DNA of 64,000 nucleotides. It comes from Rhodobacterales bacterium RIFCSPHIGHO2_02_FULL_62_130. GTDB taxonomy: Bacteria; Pseudomonadota; Alphaproteobacteria; Rhodobacterales; Rhodobacteraceae. A program made the position numbers and the translations under genes. How positions within the stretch are numbered: the stretch's first letter is position 1; each line of letters starts with the position of its first letter. The stretch lies in assembly GCA_001828855.1 (NCBI GenBank), contig MHZT01000033.1, forward strand, positions 1-64,000, written 5' to 3'. The notes under the pieces are model-generated. The model saw only the letters and a program-made list of their open reading frames with translations. It made no database searches and was not told the origin of the DNA. Shown here piece after piece: positions 43,488-52,255 of this stretch.

Positions 43488-44652
43488 CGGTGGTCCTTTC
43501 AAGTTGGAAAAGGATGAGGGGGGCCTTCGGGTCGGCACAGGGTGCCGCCCGTTGGAGGTGGTTGTGGGGGAAGAAGACCGGCAGTCAGCCAAGGCCGGCC
43601 GTGGCTTTCGGTCTCTTGGCGGTCAGACGAACGCAGGAGTTCAGAAGGGTCTGGTTACTGGGGCGTCATGGGCAGAGATCCTTGGGATGCAGGCAGCAGG
43701 CATCTCCCCGGGAAATCCGGGCGGCGGGGCTGAACCTGTGAAGGAGGAAAAATGAGGCTATAGGCCCGGCGGTGATTGGTCAGGGTGCCAAGTTCGCCGG
43801 TCCTGCCAAAGCCGGATCGCGACAGCGACACGAGCGTTGCCCCGTCACTGAGGCCGAAGCCACCCGCGTCAAGCAGGTCAGAAAGTCTGCAATGGTCCAC
43901 GCGTTCCAGACCAGAGCGCCCATGTCGACAATCCTGTGATGTCTCTGGCCCCATTCGACGCCCCGTCCCCGCGCGTTCGGGCCGCGCTCGGCGGGTCGTG
44001 ATCGCAAGGGGCGGCGCAAAGTGAGATTATGTGTCATGGCGTCCATCGGCGTCGGGTCTTGCCGCTGTTGCGGCGGGGTTTGATGGGCTCAAGTTCGGCC
44101 CTGCAGCACCGAATGACAAGGGCCAATTCTGCGGAATCGGCTTGGCGGGGACTTCGCAAGTGTATGAAAAAATGTGATTTTTCAATTATTCGCAGATCGC
44201 CGCGACAGCCAACCCCATACAGGGTTGGGCAAATTTTGGGCCATCGACAGGCTGTGGCCTCGAAGATCTTACCGGGTGGCAATGACGCGGATTCTGGCAG
44301 ATTTGATGCGGATACAGAGGGGTCCGACAGCGTTCAGCGGCGGGATATCGGCGGAACAGGCACATATGCGCGGCCGTTACCTACCGAATCAGCCTGACTT
44401 CGAGCCGGTTGACCTCGCGCATATCCTGGAAGCAAAGCGGAGGATGACGCTGGCGAAAAACACCGCGGTGTTGTGACATTAATTCCGGCCCAGCTGAAAT
44501 TCACACTCCGCTCCCAAGGCAAAGCAAAAATACCCCCGAACTCCGAGGTGATTTTCCCCCGATACCTCTGAAAAAATTACGGCGGGTTGGCTCGAAATGC
44601 TGCCACATTTGAAATTTTCCGGTCCGGCGCGGCATCTCCCCCGCCTTTGGGA
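43488..44652. other. Gene-poor stretch with one candidate small gene
   Basis: About 1.16 kb between the FtsH-like protease and the antitoxin-like gene. The only frame with coherent codon use is 43655-43954 on the minus strand, listed separately. The right half (about 44030-44650) has no convincing gene; a RES-domain toxin expected near the antitoxin was looked for and not found. Confidence 0.5.
43655..43954 (-). CDS. Candidate 99-residue protein upstream of the FtsH-like protease
   Basis: The middle part (LSDLLDAGGFGLSDGATLVS and GFGRTGELGTLTNHRRAYSL) reads like a real protein and its codons end mostly in G or C as in neighbouring genes. It is on the same strand, 167 bp before the protease. 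No family is recognised and the ribosome site is weak. It could be an accessory to the protease or the remnant of a larger gene. Confidence 0.35.
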   Translation of the reverse strand: MGPETSQDCRHGRSGLERVDHCRLSDLLDAGGFGLSDGATLVSLSRSGFGRTGELGTLTNHRRAYSLIFPPSQVQPRRPDFPGRCLLPASQGSLPMTPQ

Positions 44653-45015
44653 TCAAATGTAGACCCCATATTCCATCCGGATCAGGTGATCACGCAGCAT
44701 CGGAAAACCGTCTGGCATCGCAAGCAGGTCAAGTGGCACCATTCCATCGAGCCCCATGGCCCGCCGCCCCATCCAAGCCTCCGCAGCATCCCGCGCCCCG
44801 AGCACTTGAGTCGCCTTCTCCAAGATTTCGGCGAGTTGAGCCGCGCGCAAACTTTGTTCCATCGATAACGTGGCACCGGGGTTCCTGGAAACACGAGCTT
44901 TAATCGCCCGTTCACTGATGCCAATGAACCGCTGCAGCACGCTTTTCCGTCGCAAGGAAGGATACGCAGCCACCAACTGCAACAGCGCTGAGATCGTCAT
45001 GGCAGCTCTATTCAA
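44653..45015 (-). CDS. Xre/MbcA/ParS-type antitoxin (DUF2384), orphan
   Basis: A 120-residue protein whose C-terminal half (EKATQVLGARDAAEAWMGRRAMGLDGMVPLDLL then MLRDHLIRMEYGVY) matches the DUF2384 toxin-binding domain of Xre/MbcA/ParS antitoxins; the N-terminal half is a helical DNA-binding-like region. These normally precede a RES-domain NAD-degrading toxin, but none follows here. The start is either the TTG at 45015, with AGGGGG upstream, or the ATG at 45000. It may be a stray antitoxin or a stand-alone regulator. Confidence 0.7.
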   Translation of the reverse strand: MNRAAMTISALLQLVAAYPSLRRKSVLQRFIGISERAIKARVSRNPGATLSMEQSLRAAQLAEILEKATQVLGARDAAEAWMGRRAMGLDGMVPLDLLAMPDGFPMLRDHLIRMEYGVYI

Positions 45016-45526
45016 GAAACGTCCCCCTGAGTGCGCTAGATGGCGAACAAAATCATTTCCACCCGGCGTCAGGGTGATGATAGGCCATGCCCTTTACCAT
45101 GTCTGCCATCGACGTTGGACTCGTTCATGCCATGGGCGCAGAGGGTTACGGGAAAGCTACCTGTTTTCATTTTTTCGACCACTCTCACGGCTATGTGGCA
45201 GCCCGGTCGGATCGATTGAAATTCAGGAACGTTGGCAACAGCTCCGGGGCACCACTGCGTGACTGGCCGATGTCGCGGTTGACGCAATGGGCGGGAAGCG
45301 GACTCACGGCACTGCAGCGGAGCAGTTGCAGCAAACTGCAAAAGCAGCCTTTTGTGCGGGCTGCAGCATTTCGACAGCGACAACTAAGTAATAGCCCGCG
45401 AAGAGTTCGCGCAGGTGAGGTCAACGAAAGGGGGCAATACTCTGCAAGTCGGGCCTCATATCCCCTTGCCCTAACAGACGAAGTCTGGCTGTATCGGGAG
45501 GTGAAAGCTTAACAGGGATTAGTTGC
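45016..45526. other. Intergenic stretch with no gene recognised
   Basis: About 510 bp upstream of the AIPR gene. Several frames are open by chance, but none shows a family or a good start. It presumably holds the AIPR promoter. No repeat or hairpin stood out. Confidence 0.5.
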
Positions 45527-47224
45527 ATGGACGACCCTATTCTGACATCCTACTTAAATGAATTCTCAAAGCTCCAAGGCCTGCAAGGGCTTAAGGAGTC
45601 TGATGCTTTTGAGTATTTTTCAGCTTACTGCGTGATGCTTAGAGATTTCTCTGAACACACAGAATTGTCGGATGTTGTCGTTGCAGGTGGACACGATACT
45701 GCAATCGATGCGATTGGGATTTTTCTGAACGACATCCCTATTACCACTCCCAATCACGTAGATGAAATCGCATCACGTCAGCGCATTGATGCAGACTTTT
45801 GCTTCATTCAGTCTAAGACCTCACGAAATCTTAATTCAGCCGAGATTGGAAGCTTTCTACAAGGTGTGAAGGAGTTTTTTGGCGATAAATTCATGCCCGC
45901 AAATGAGCAAATACAAGATAGGAGGTCACTTTCAGAGAAAGTTTTTTCGATCAGCGTCAAGTTTAAATCCAAACCAAGGCTAAACATTTACTACTGTTAT
46001 GCGGGTAGATTTTTGAATGACGCAACGGTGACCGCACGTGTGGAAGCGGGAAATGCAGAACTATTATCTTTCGGAATGTTCTCAGAAGTTAATTTCAACT
46101 TCGTTGACTCCGATCGGCTCCAAGAAAGGTATCAAGAGGTTAATCTCAGAATTGAACGTGAAATTCAAATGAATGAATTTGCTTCACTTCCACCAATCCC
46201 TGGGATCAGGCAGTCATATATCGGAGTATTGCCATGCACCGAACTTGTGAAGCTGCTTACAAACTCTGATGGGCGCCTTCACAAAGCCATTTTTAATGAA
46301 AATGTCCGAGATTTTTTGAACCGCAACCCCGTGAATGATGAAATTTCCGCCACCATTTCATCACAAGAAGAGCAAAGTAAGCTTGCCGCACTCAATAATG
46401 GAATAACGATTGTTGCAAAGGGGGTGAATTTAGTTGGGAAGAAATTCACGCTATCAGACTATCAGATTGTGAATGGATGCCAAACCAGTAATATAATATT
46501 TGAAAATCGCAGCAAACTGCTACCGACTACGTCAGTTCCAGTCAAAATAATTGAGGTTGAAGACAAAGATATCATAAATGACATCGTTAGAGCCACCAAT
46601 AGGCAGACTGAGGTCAAGGACGAAGCATTCGTTGTTCTATCAGATTTCCACAAAAAACTCGAAAGATTTTTTCTCAGCATAGAAGACCGCCCCGAAAGCA
46701 AAGTCGTCTATGAACGTCGCAAACGCCAGTATGCTGATACGGCCTACACGCCTCAAAATATCATAACACTAACATCGATGACAAATGCGTTCGTAAGCTG
46801 TTATATCGAAGATCCCGTTGATGCCAATGATTACTATGGTGTCCTTCTGAAAAAGTATGCGGCAAGAATGTATAGGGATGAGCATTCTATGTGGCCATAC
46901 CTGATATCAGCCAAGATCCTTCGTGGCATAGAGAAACTATGCGTTGGAGGTGCAAGGAAGAGTTTGTGGAAGTTTCGATTTATCATCGCACTTCTGGTTC
47001 GCAGAAGCTTTGGAACTCCGCCTAATCTATCCAATGAAATCGCCAATAAGAAATATGCTGAGGCAGCGCTTCTAAAATTAAACGATCCAAAAGTTTTTCT
47101 TCGAATTGTGATGGAAGCAGAAGCTTTGCTGGCTAAAGCTATCGAAAAGCAATCTGCGGAATTCGACAAAACAAACGCCCATCAAGACAGAAGGTTTGTT
47201 GGAACACTAAAGGGCATGAAGTGA
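45527..47224 (+). CDS. AIPR-family abortive-infection protein
   Basis: A 565-residue protein of the AIPR (abortive infection phage resistance) family: an N-terminal region with DFCFIQSKTS (restriction-endonuclease-like), then NVRDFLNRNPVN, LAALNNGITIVAKGVN and YQIVNGCQTSNIIFEN, the conserved core, followed by ATNRQTEVKDEAFVVL. AIPR proteins are linked to phage defence, but the mechanism is not well established. An AGGGA precedes the ATG at 45527. The gene is visibly AT-richer than its neighbours, with many A/T-ending codons, a sign of separate recent transfer. It stands alone. Confidence 0.85.
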   Translation: MDDPILTSYLNEFSKLQGLQGLKESDAFEYFSAYCVMLRDFSEHTELSDVVVAGGHDTAIDAIGIFLNDIPITTPNHVDEIASRQRIDADFCFIQSKTSRNLNSAEIGSFLQGVKEFFGDKFMPANEQIQDRRSLSEKVFSISVKFKSKPRLNIYYCYAGRFLNDATVTARVEAGNAELLSFGMFSEVNFNFVDSDRLQERYQEVNLRIEREIQMNEFASLPPIPGIRQSYIGVLPCTELVKLLTNSDGRLHKAIFNENVRDFLNRNPVNDEISATISSQEEQSKLAALNNGITIVAKGVNLVGKKFTLSDYQIVNGCQTSNIIFENRSKLLPTTSVPVKIIEVEDKDIINDIVRATNRQTEVKDEAFVVLSDFHKKLERFFLSIEDRPESKVVYERRKRQYADTAYTPQNIITLTSMTNAFVSCYIEDPVDANDYYGVLLKKYAARMYRDEHSMWPYLISAKILRGIEKLCVGGARKSLWKFRFIIALLVRRSFGTPPNLSNEIANKKYAEAALLKLNDPKVFLRIVMEAEALLAKAIEKQSAEFDKTNAHQDRRFVGTLKGMK

Positions 47225-47524
47225 ACCTATTTACGTCGTGCATCCTTTTATTATGGTCCGGCACTAATCACAATGGCACCTCGTGATGACGACACAAGAA
47301 GGCATGAACGTGCGCGCGGTCGCGCTCGGCAGCAAACTAGATAAGGTTGCTGCTGGCAACTTCATCGCTGCCGCGGCAAGCGCGAAGGCCAGCTTTCGGC
47401 GCGTTGTCAAACTGAACGTAGTGTCCGCTAAGGGCCGATCATGTATTCCCCAGGCAGCCCGGAAGCTCTAACCGTGATGTCTTGTCAGGCAGGCTGCCTG
47501 CATCAGCACGCTGGAAGGTTTCCC
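47225..47524. other. Intergenic stretch with no gene recognised
   Basis: 300 bp between the AIPR gene and rlmF. Composition returns from AT-rich to GC-rich here, so a recombination junction probably lies within it. A 62-codon frame at 47283-47471 shows no family. Confidence 0.45.
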
Positions 47525-48430
47525 ATGGCTGTCAAACCCATGTTGCACCCGCGCAACCAACACCGTCAGGGGTATGACTTTGAACGCCTGATCGTGAAAT
47601 CTCCCGGACTGGCGGCATTCACGACAAGAAACCCGCGTGGTCAGATGACGATCGACTTTCAAGACGTGGACGCGGTCCGTATGCTCAATCGCGCACTCCT
47701 GATGACCCACTACGGGGTTGATTTCTGGGATATTCCTGCCTCTTACCTCTGCCCCCCGATCCCGGGGCGCGTCGATTACATCCACTACCTCGCGGATCTG
47801 CTTGCCGAAAGTAACGGCCAAGAAATTCCGCTTGGGCCCGAAATCAAGGCGCTGGATATCGGGACGGGTGCGAGCCTTGTCTATCCGCTGACGGGTCGGC
47901 ATGAATATGGTTGGGACTTCACGGGCGTCGATATCGATCCGGTCTCGATCAAATCGGCACGGCAGATCTGCGAACGAAACGGGCTGAATATAAGGCTCAA
48001 ACATCAGGACAACGCCGAGGATATCTTTCAAGGCGTCGTCTCTCGGGATGATCGTTTCCATGTCACCCTCTGCAACCCCCCGTTCCATGCGTCGCTTGCA
48101 CAGGCGAAAGAGGGCACGCAGCGCAAGTGGCGCAATCTTGGCAAGGGCCAGTCTGCCGAACTCAATTTCGGCGGCCAGAATGCCGAACTCTGGTGCCCGG
48201 GTGGCGAAATCGGCTTTATCGCCAGAATGATCGGGCAGAGCATGGATTTCGCCGAACAATGCCTGTGGTTCACCTGCCTCGTGTCAAAGAAAGACAGCCT
48301 CAAGCCACTCTCCAGACTGCTGAAGAAAGCGCAGGTTGCCGAATTCAAAGTTGTCGAAATGGCGCAGGGCCAGAAGACCAGCCGGTTCATCGCTTGGACT
48401 TATCATCCAGAACGGCTCCGATCATTATAG
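47525..48430 (+). CDS. rlmF: 23S rRNA (adenine-1618-N6) methyltransferase
   Basis: A 301-residue methyltransferase. It begins MLHPRNQHRQGYDFERL, has the SAM motif LDIGTGASLVYPL, the catalytic NPPF (LCNPPFHASL) and the RlmF-typical LNFGGQNAELWCPGGE. It methylates A1618 of 23S rRNA. The ATG at 47525, preceded by GGAAGG, begins the conserved region; a longer frame from 47441 has no support. It stands alone between defence genes and a catabolic cluster. The family is best known from gammaproteobacteria, so an acquired copy is possible. Confidence 0.9.
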   Translation: MAVKPMLHPRNQHRQGYDFERLIVKSPGLAAFTTRNPRGQMTIDFQDVDAVRMLNRALLMTHYGVDFWDIPASYLCPPIPGRVDYIHYLADLLAESNGQEIPLGPEIKALDIGTGASLVYPLTGRHEYGWDFTGVDIDPVSIKSARQICERNGLNIRLKHQDNAEDIFQGVVSRDDRFHVTLCNPPFHASLAQAKEGTQRKWRNLGKGQSAELNFGGQNAELWCPGGEIGFIARMIGQSMDFAEQCLWFTCLVSKKDSLKPLSRLLKKAQVAEFKVVEMAQGQKTSRFIAWTYHPERLRSL

Positions 48431-48905
48431 TTGGATCGGGCTCGGCAACAGATCAGCGCCGAGACACTCCTCAGTGTAAAGTGCTGCGATCCATGAAGAG
48501 CGACCGCTTTAGGCAACGCCGCACCGAAGTGGCGGCACGCTCTGACCGGCAGATATGGGCCGGGTGCGTCAATCGAGCCATATCGGTCGCACAGGACGGA
48601 GAGCGGCCGTTCGCTGCGTCTGCGAAAGGATCGGCCAACAATTGCAAGAACGGACAGCTGCGCAAATCGCGTTGGCATGCATGCTGAGACAACTTTTTCA
48701 GGCTCGCACGTCCTCTGGCAGACGAAATTGCGCCTTTTTGACCTTAGGCCCGGTTTTGAAACATAGACACTGAGCGCTGCCGAACTTGCTGGCCTGACCA
48801 CTGCGGTGGATCGGATCACCTTGAGGGGCGCTGGACCGCGGGAAGTGGTGCTCGAAATGAGTGTGCTTCGACCGGAACCCCTTCAGATTTGTGCCGGAGT
48901 TTCTG
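48431..48905. other. Intergenic stretch with no gene recognised
   Basis: 475 bp between rlmF and the stop of the LacI-family regulator. Short frames exist on both strands but none has family features or a ribosome site. It marks the boundary between the defence island and the second catabolic cluster. Confidence 0.5.
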
Positions 48906-49928
48906 TCAAATGTTCTCAGGACCGTAGATATCGAAGTTCAAGATCCTCTTCGCGGGCGCTTTCTCTTCGCTCAGGTCTTTCTGCATCTGTGCAATCGCCT
49001 CGGCGGCCAGTCGCTTTATGGGGTGCGCGAAAACCATCGACAACAAGTTGTCCATCACTCCAACTCGAGTGTGGTCCGTGATTTCATGTCCAACGACGAT
49101 AAGCTCAGAACCCTTTCCGGCAGTTTTGAGTGCCTGCAGAACGCCCTTCATTCCACCGCCAGAGACGTAAAGGCCCACCAGATCCGGTTCGCGACGCAAG
49201 AGTTGCTCGGTGATCTCGCGCGCTACAGTGTTGTCTTCAAAGGTCTGAAGCGGTTCGAGCAGGGAAAAGCCGGGTGCATGCTCGCGGCAGTAGGACCGGA
49301 ACCCAGTCTCGTTCAATTCCTGACAACGATACCGGTGGTTGCCCACAAGAATGCCAACCGGCCCTTGGCGCTTGCTCAGACCCGTGATCGCCCAACCCGC
49401 GGTCCTGCCGACGCGCCAGTTGTCGAGGCCGATGTAGCCAACTCCACAGCTGGCTGTCAGTTCAGAAATGAGACCATAGGTCGCGACGCCCTTGGCTGAC
49501 AAAGCTTCAATCGCGCTGGATACCCTCGCGTGCTCGGCGGTGATCACCGCAATGGACTGGACGGAGCCGCCCAAGGCAAGCATTCGCTCTGCGACCGATT
49601 CTGGGGACAAATCGTCGAGGTGCTCCACGACGACTTCTACTGGCTCTGGTGAATTGGCAGCGGCCTCGGCCAGTGCATCGGCGATCAAACGATAGAATGT
49701 GCGGTGGGATTGCTGCAGCAGAAAGCCGAGACGAACCCTCGGCTGGTCCACGCGAAGCCGTTTTCGCAGCGCTGGAAGGGCATAGAATTCAAGCGCTTCG
49801 GCGGCGGCGAGAACACGTGCCGCTGTGCCAGAACGCACCTTGTCGCGACCGTTCAGGATGCGGTCGATGGTGGATACGCTGACGCCCGCCTTCTCGGCAA
49901 GGTCTTGGATCGTCGCTCTGTGTGCCAT
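48906..49928 (-). CDS. LacI-family transcriptional regulator
   Basis: A 340-residue protein with the N-terminal helix-turn-helix (TIQDLAEKAGVSVSTIDRILNG) and a periplasmic-binding-like sensor domain (VRLGFLLQQSHRTFYRLIADAL, DLVGLYVSGGGMKGVLQAL). The sensor type is the one seen in rhizobial cyclitol and ribose regulators. It is divergent from the large catabolic cluster and probably represses it until the substrate binds. AGGAA precedes the ATG at 49928. A palindrome just upstream (49953-49969) is a likely operator. Confidence 0.9.
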   Translation of the reverse strand: MAHRATIQDLAEKAGVSVSTIDRILNGRDKVRSGTAARVLAAAEALEFYALPALRKRLRVDQPRVRLGFLLQQSHRTFYRLIADALAEAAANSPEPVEVVVEHLDDLSPESVAERMLALGGSVQSIAVITAEHARVSSAIEALSAKGVATYGLISELTASCGVGYIGLDNWRVGRTAGWAITGLSKRQGPVGILVGNHRYRCQELNETGFRSYCREHAPGFSLLEPLQTFEDNTVAREITEQLLRREPDLVGLYVSGGGMKGVLQALKTAGKGSELIVVGHEITDHTRVGVMDNLLSMVFAHPIKRLAAEAIAQMQKDLSEEKAPAKRILNFDIYGPENI

Positions 49929-49952
49929 GGTCGTTCCTGAAAGAATCCTTCA

Positions 49953-49969
49953 TTTCTGCGCCGCAGAAA
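49953..49969. promoter_or_regulatory. Candidate operator for the LacI-family regulator
   Basis: TTTCTGCGCCGCAGAAA is a perfect 17-bp palindrome 25 bp upstream of the regulator start and 97 bp upstream of the catabolic cluster. A second, imperfect palindrome (ATTCC...GGAAT, about 50043-50067) overlaps the first catabolic start codon. Both suit regulator binding in the shared control region; unverified. Confidence 0.5.
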
Positions 49970-50065
49970 ATGAGGGAAAAGAGGGGAAATACTGTATCTC
50001 TGATGAAAGTATTATGAAGGTCGTCTTGTCAACAGTATGAGAATTCCAATCGATCCGGATTCGGA

Positions 50066-51115
50066 ATGAACGTGCTACAGGAGATCACGGTGGACGATCT
50101 GAAATTTGGCACCCGCGACAAGCGCGGCAACTGGGCCCCGAACCAACCGCTTGAGATTGCCCCGTTCTGGTTGGGCAAGTGGAACAAGATCGGCGGCTGG
50201 ATCATCGCCTATCTTTGGCCACACAACGCCATCTTCATGGCCGTCACGGCTGCCTATTGGTACTTCGTGCTGCCCGACTGGGATGTGATGAAGAGCTTCT
50301 CCTGGGGTTGGGTGCTGTGGATCCACGCGGTCAACGCGGGCGGCATCTTCCTGCTCTATGGCTCGGTAGAGCTGTTCTATTACGTCAAGCGCAAGCAGGG
50401 GACGCGGTTCAAGTACAACCACAAGTTCCCGTCAGAAAATCCGTCTGACGTCTTCTGGTTCAAAAGCCAGAACATCGACAACTTCCTGCGGACATTCTGC
50501 ATTTCGATCCCGATCTGGACGATGATCCAGTGCTTCACGCTGTGGTGTTTTGCAAATGGCTATGTGCTTTGGCTTTCGCCTGAAGATCACTGGCTTTGGC
50601 TGGCGGCGCTTCTCTTGCTGGCACCCGCCATCCACGAAGTGCATTTCTTCTGCATCCACTGGCTGATCCACCAACAACCGCTTTATCGCTGGATCCACTC
50701 GGTCCACCACAACTCGATCAACCCGTCGCCTTGGTCGTCAATGTCAATGCACCCGGTTGAGGCTGCGTTCTTCTTTTCCGAGATGATGTGGCACCTGATC
50801 ATCCCGTCAAACCCCTTCGTGGCACTGTTCCAGCTGAACAGCACCGCTTACGGCGCGATCGTCGGCCACATCGGGTTTGACAAGCTGGAGCTGACCGAAG
50901 GTCAGGCGATGGATAGCCATGCCTACACCCATTACCTGCACCACAAGTACTTCGAGGTGAACTACGGCGGTGACGGGCTTATCCCGCTCGATAAGTGGTT
51001 CGGCCTTTGGCACGACGGCTCAAAAGAGGCCGACGAGCAGATGAAGGAACGGTTCCGCAAGAAGAAAGAACGACTGGCCAACAAGGCCGGCAAAGGTGCG
51101 ACCCCGGCCGAATAG
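50066..51115 (+). CDS. Sterol desaturase/fatty acid hydroxylase superfamily membrane di-iron oxygenase (MocD-like role)
   Basis: A 349-residue integral membrane protein with at least four hydrophobic segments and the His-box set of the superfamily: HEVHFFCIH (190-198), HSVHH (211-215), HPVEA (229) and HYLHH (289-293). The di-iron centre hydroxylates substrates with electrons from a ferredoxin. A Rieske ferredoxin (59408) and a ferredoxin reductase (60492) are in the same cluster, giving a complete electron chain. Rhizopine catabolism uses MocD, MocE and MocF in the same way to remove an O-methyl group. A homologous second copy begins at 63566. The substrate is unknown. Confidence 0.85.
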   Translation: MNVLQEITVDDLKFGTRDKRGNWAPNQPLEIAPFWLGKWNKIGGWIIAYLWPHNAIFMAVTAAYWYFVLPDWDVMKSFSWGWVLWIHAVNAGGIFLLYGSVELFYYVKRKQGTRFKYNHKFPSENPSDVFWFKSQNIDNFLRTFCISIPIWTMIQCFTLWCFANGYVLWLSPEDHWLWLAALLLLAPAIHEVHFFCIHWLIHQQPLYRWIHSVHHNSINPSPWSSMSMHPVEAAFFFSEMMWHLIIPSNPFVALFQLNSTAYGAIVGHIGFDKLELTEGQAMDSHAYTHYLHHKYFEVNYGGDGLIPLDKWFGLWHDGSKEADEQMKERFRKKKERLANKAGKGATPAE

Positions 51116-51176
51116 GCCGCAGGACAGCAGAACAACGGGCCGCAGTGGGCGGTCGAACGAGGGAGGAGACCCGAAA

Positions 51177-52145
51177 ATGAAACTTGGAAAAATTCTTGCC
51201 ACCACGGCGATGCTGACGCTGGTTGCTGGCATGGCCAGCGCCGAGGGTGCGAACATCTTCGTCATCGGCGGCAAGCCTGACGATCCGTTCTGGTCGCGCG
51301 TCAAGTTGGGTGCGGAAATGGCGGGTAAAGTTGCCGAAGCCCAAGGCGGCTCGGTTACCTGGCTTGGACCGCAGAACTACGACAACCTTGGCCCCGACGC
51401 GGCCGAGCTGATCCGTCAGGCCATCGACCAGGGCGCTGATGCCATCGTCGGACCCGACTGGGTTCCCGAGGCGATGGACCCGGCTTTTCAGGCCGTGGTC
51501 GAGGCCGGCATTCCTCTGGTCATCTACAACGCCGGCGGCATCGAAGCGGCGGACCGTCTGGGTGCGATGAACTACGTCGGCGCAGTGGACAGCAAGTCGG
51601 GTTATGCGGCTGGCGAGTATCTCGCAAAGGCCGGTCACAAGAACGGGGCCTGTGTAAATACGCTTCCGGGGGCCGCCAACATCGAGGCCTTCTGCGCTGG
51701 CTTCAATGAAGGCCTTGCCGCCAATGGAGGCACGGGCTCGGTCCTGCAGCTTCCGGCGACCGCCTTTGGCGACGCAACTGCCGTGGCCCAGGCCGTCCGC
51801 GCCCATCTGATTGAAAACCCGACGATCGACGCGCTGTTCGCCATTGGCGATCAGGACACCAATGCGACGATCAGCGGCATCCAGCAGGCCGGCAAAGCCG
51901 GTTCGGTCTTTGTCTGCGGAATGAACTTCAACGACTCGATCCTTGCCAATATCCAGGCCGGATCGCAGGCCTGCGCCATCGACCAGCAGGGCTATCAGCA
52001 GGGCTTCTTCGCCGTGTCGATCCTGAACAACTTCGTCAACTATGGCGTGACCATTCCCACGCGCGAGATCCTGACCGGGCCGGGCATTATCGATGCGGCG
52101 AATGTCGCTTTGGTGATCGAAGGCGTCAAACTCGGCGCCCGCTAA
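51177..52145 (+). CDS. Periplasmic sugar/cyclitol-binding protein 1
   Basis: A 322-residue binding protein with a signal peptide (LATTAMLTLVAGMASA), then NIFVIGGKPDDPFWSRVKLG, LIRQAIDQGADAIVGPDWVP and FVCGMNFNDSILANIQAG. The fold is RbsB-type. GGGAGGAG precedes the ATG at 51177. A GC-rich hairpin (52159-52183) follows, probably giving more binding protein than permease. A related second binding protein is at 54356. Confidence 0.88.
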   Translation: MKLGKILATTAMLTLVAGMASAEGANIFVIGGKPDDPFWSRVKLGAEMAGKVAEAQGGSVTWLGPQNYDNLGPDAAELIRQAIDQGADAIVGPDWVPEAMDPAFQAVVEAGIPLVIYNAGGIEAADRLGAMNYVGAVDSKSGYAAGEYLAKAGHKNGACVNTLPGAANIEAFCAGFNEGLAANGGTGSVLQLPATAFGDATAVAQAVRAHLIENPTIDALFAIGDQDTNATISGIQQAGKAGSVFVCGMNFNDSILANIQAGSQACAIDQQGYQQGFFAVSILNNFVNYGVTIPTREILTGPGIIDAANVALVIEGVKLGAR

Positions 52146-52158
52146 GCCGGATCAGGTT

Positions 52159-52183
52159 CCCCGCCGCACAGGTCGCGGCGGGG
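52159..52183 (+). terminator. Hairpin after binding-protein gene 1
   Basis: CCCCGCCGC and GCGGCGGGG form a perfect 9-bp stem with a 7-nt loop, extended by a T-A pair. It has no U-run and is probably an mRNA-stabilising or attenuating intercistronic hairpin. Confidence 0.6.
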
Positions 52184-52255
52184 AGTCGCTTCACAACAGC
52201 CACAGCAGCACCCGCATTGAAGCGGGTAGCCCAACGCAACCGGGGGAATGGACGG

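Noticed and set aside
44590-44652. RES-domain toxin next to the Xre/MbcA/ParS antitoxin
   Set aside because: Only a 43-codon frame starts there and it lacks any RES motif; the rest of 44030-44590 shows nothing better.
47441-47524. An N-terminal extension of rlmF
   Set aside because: The extra residues are not part of the family, and a good ribosome site lies directly before the ATG at 47525.
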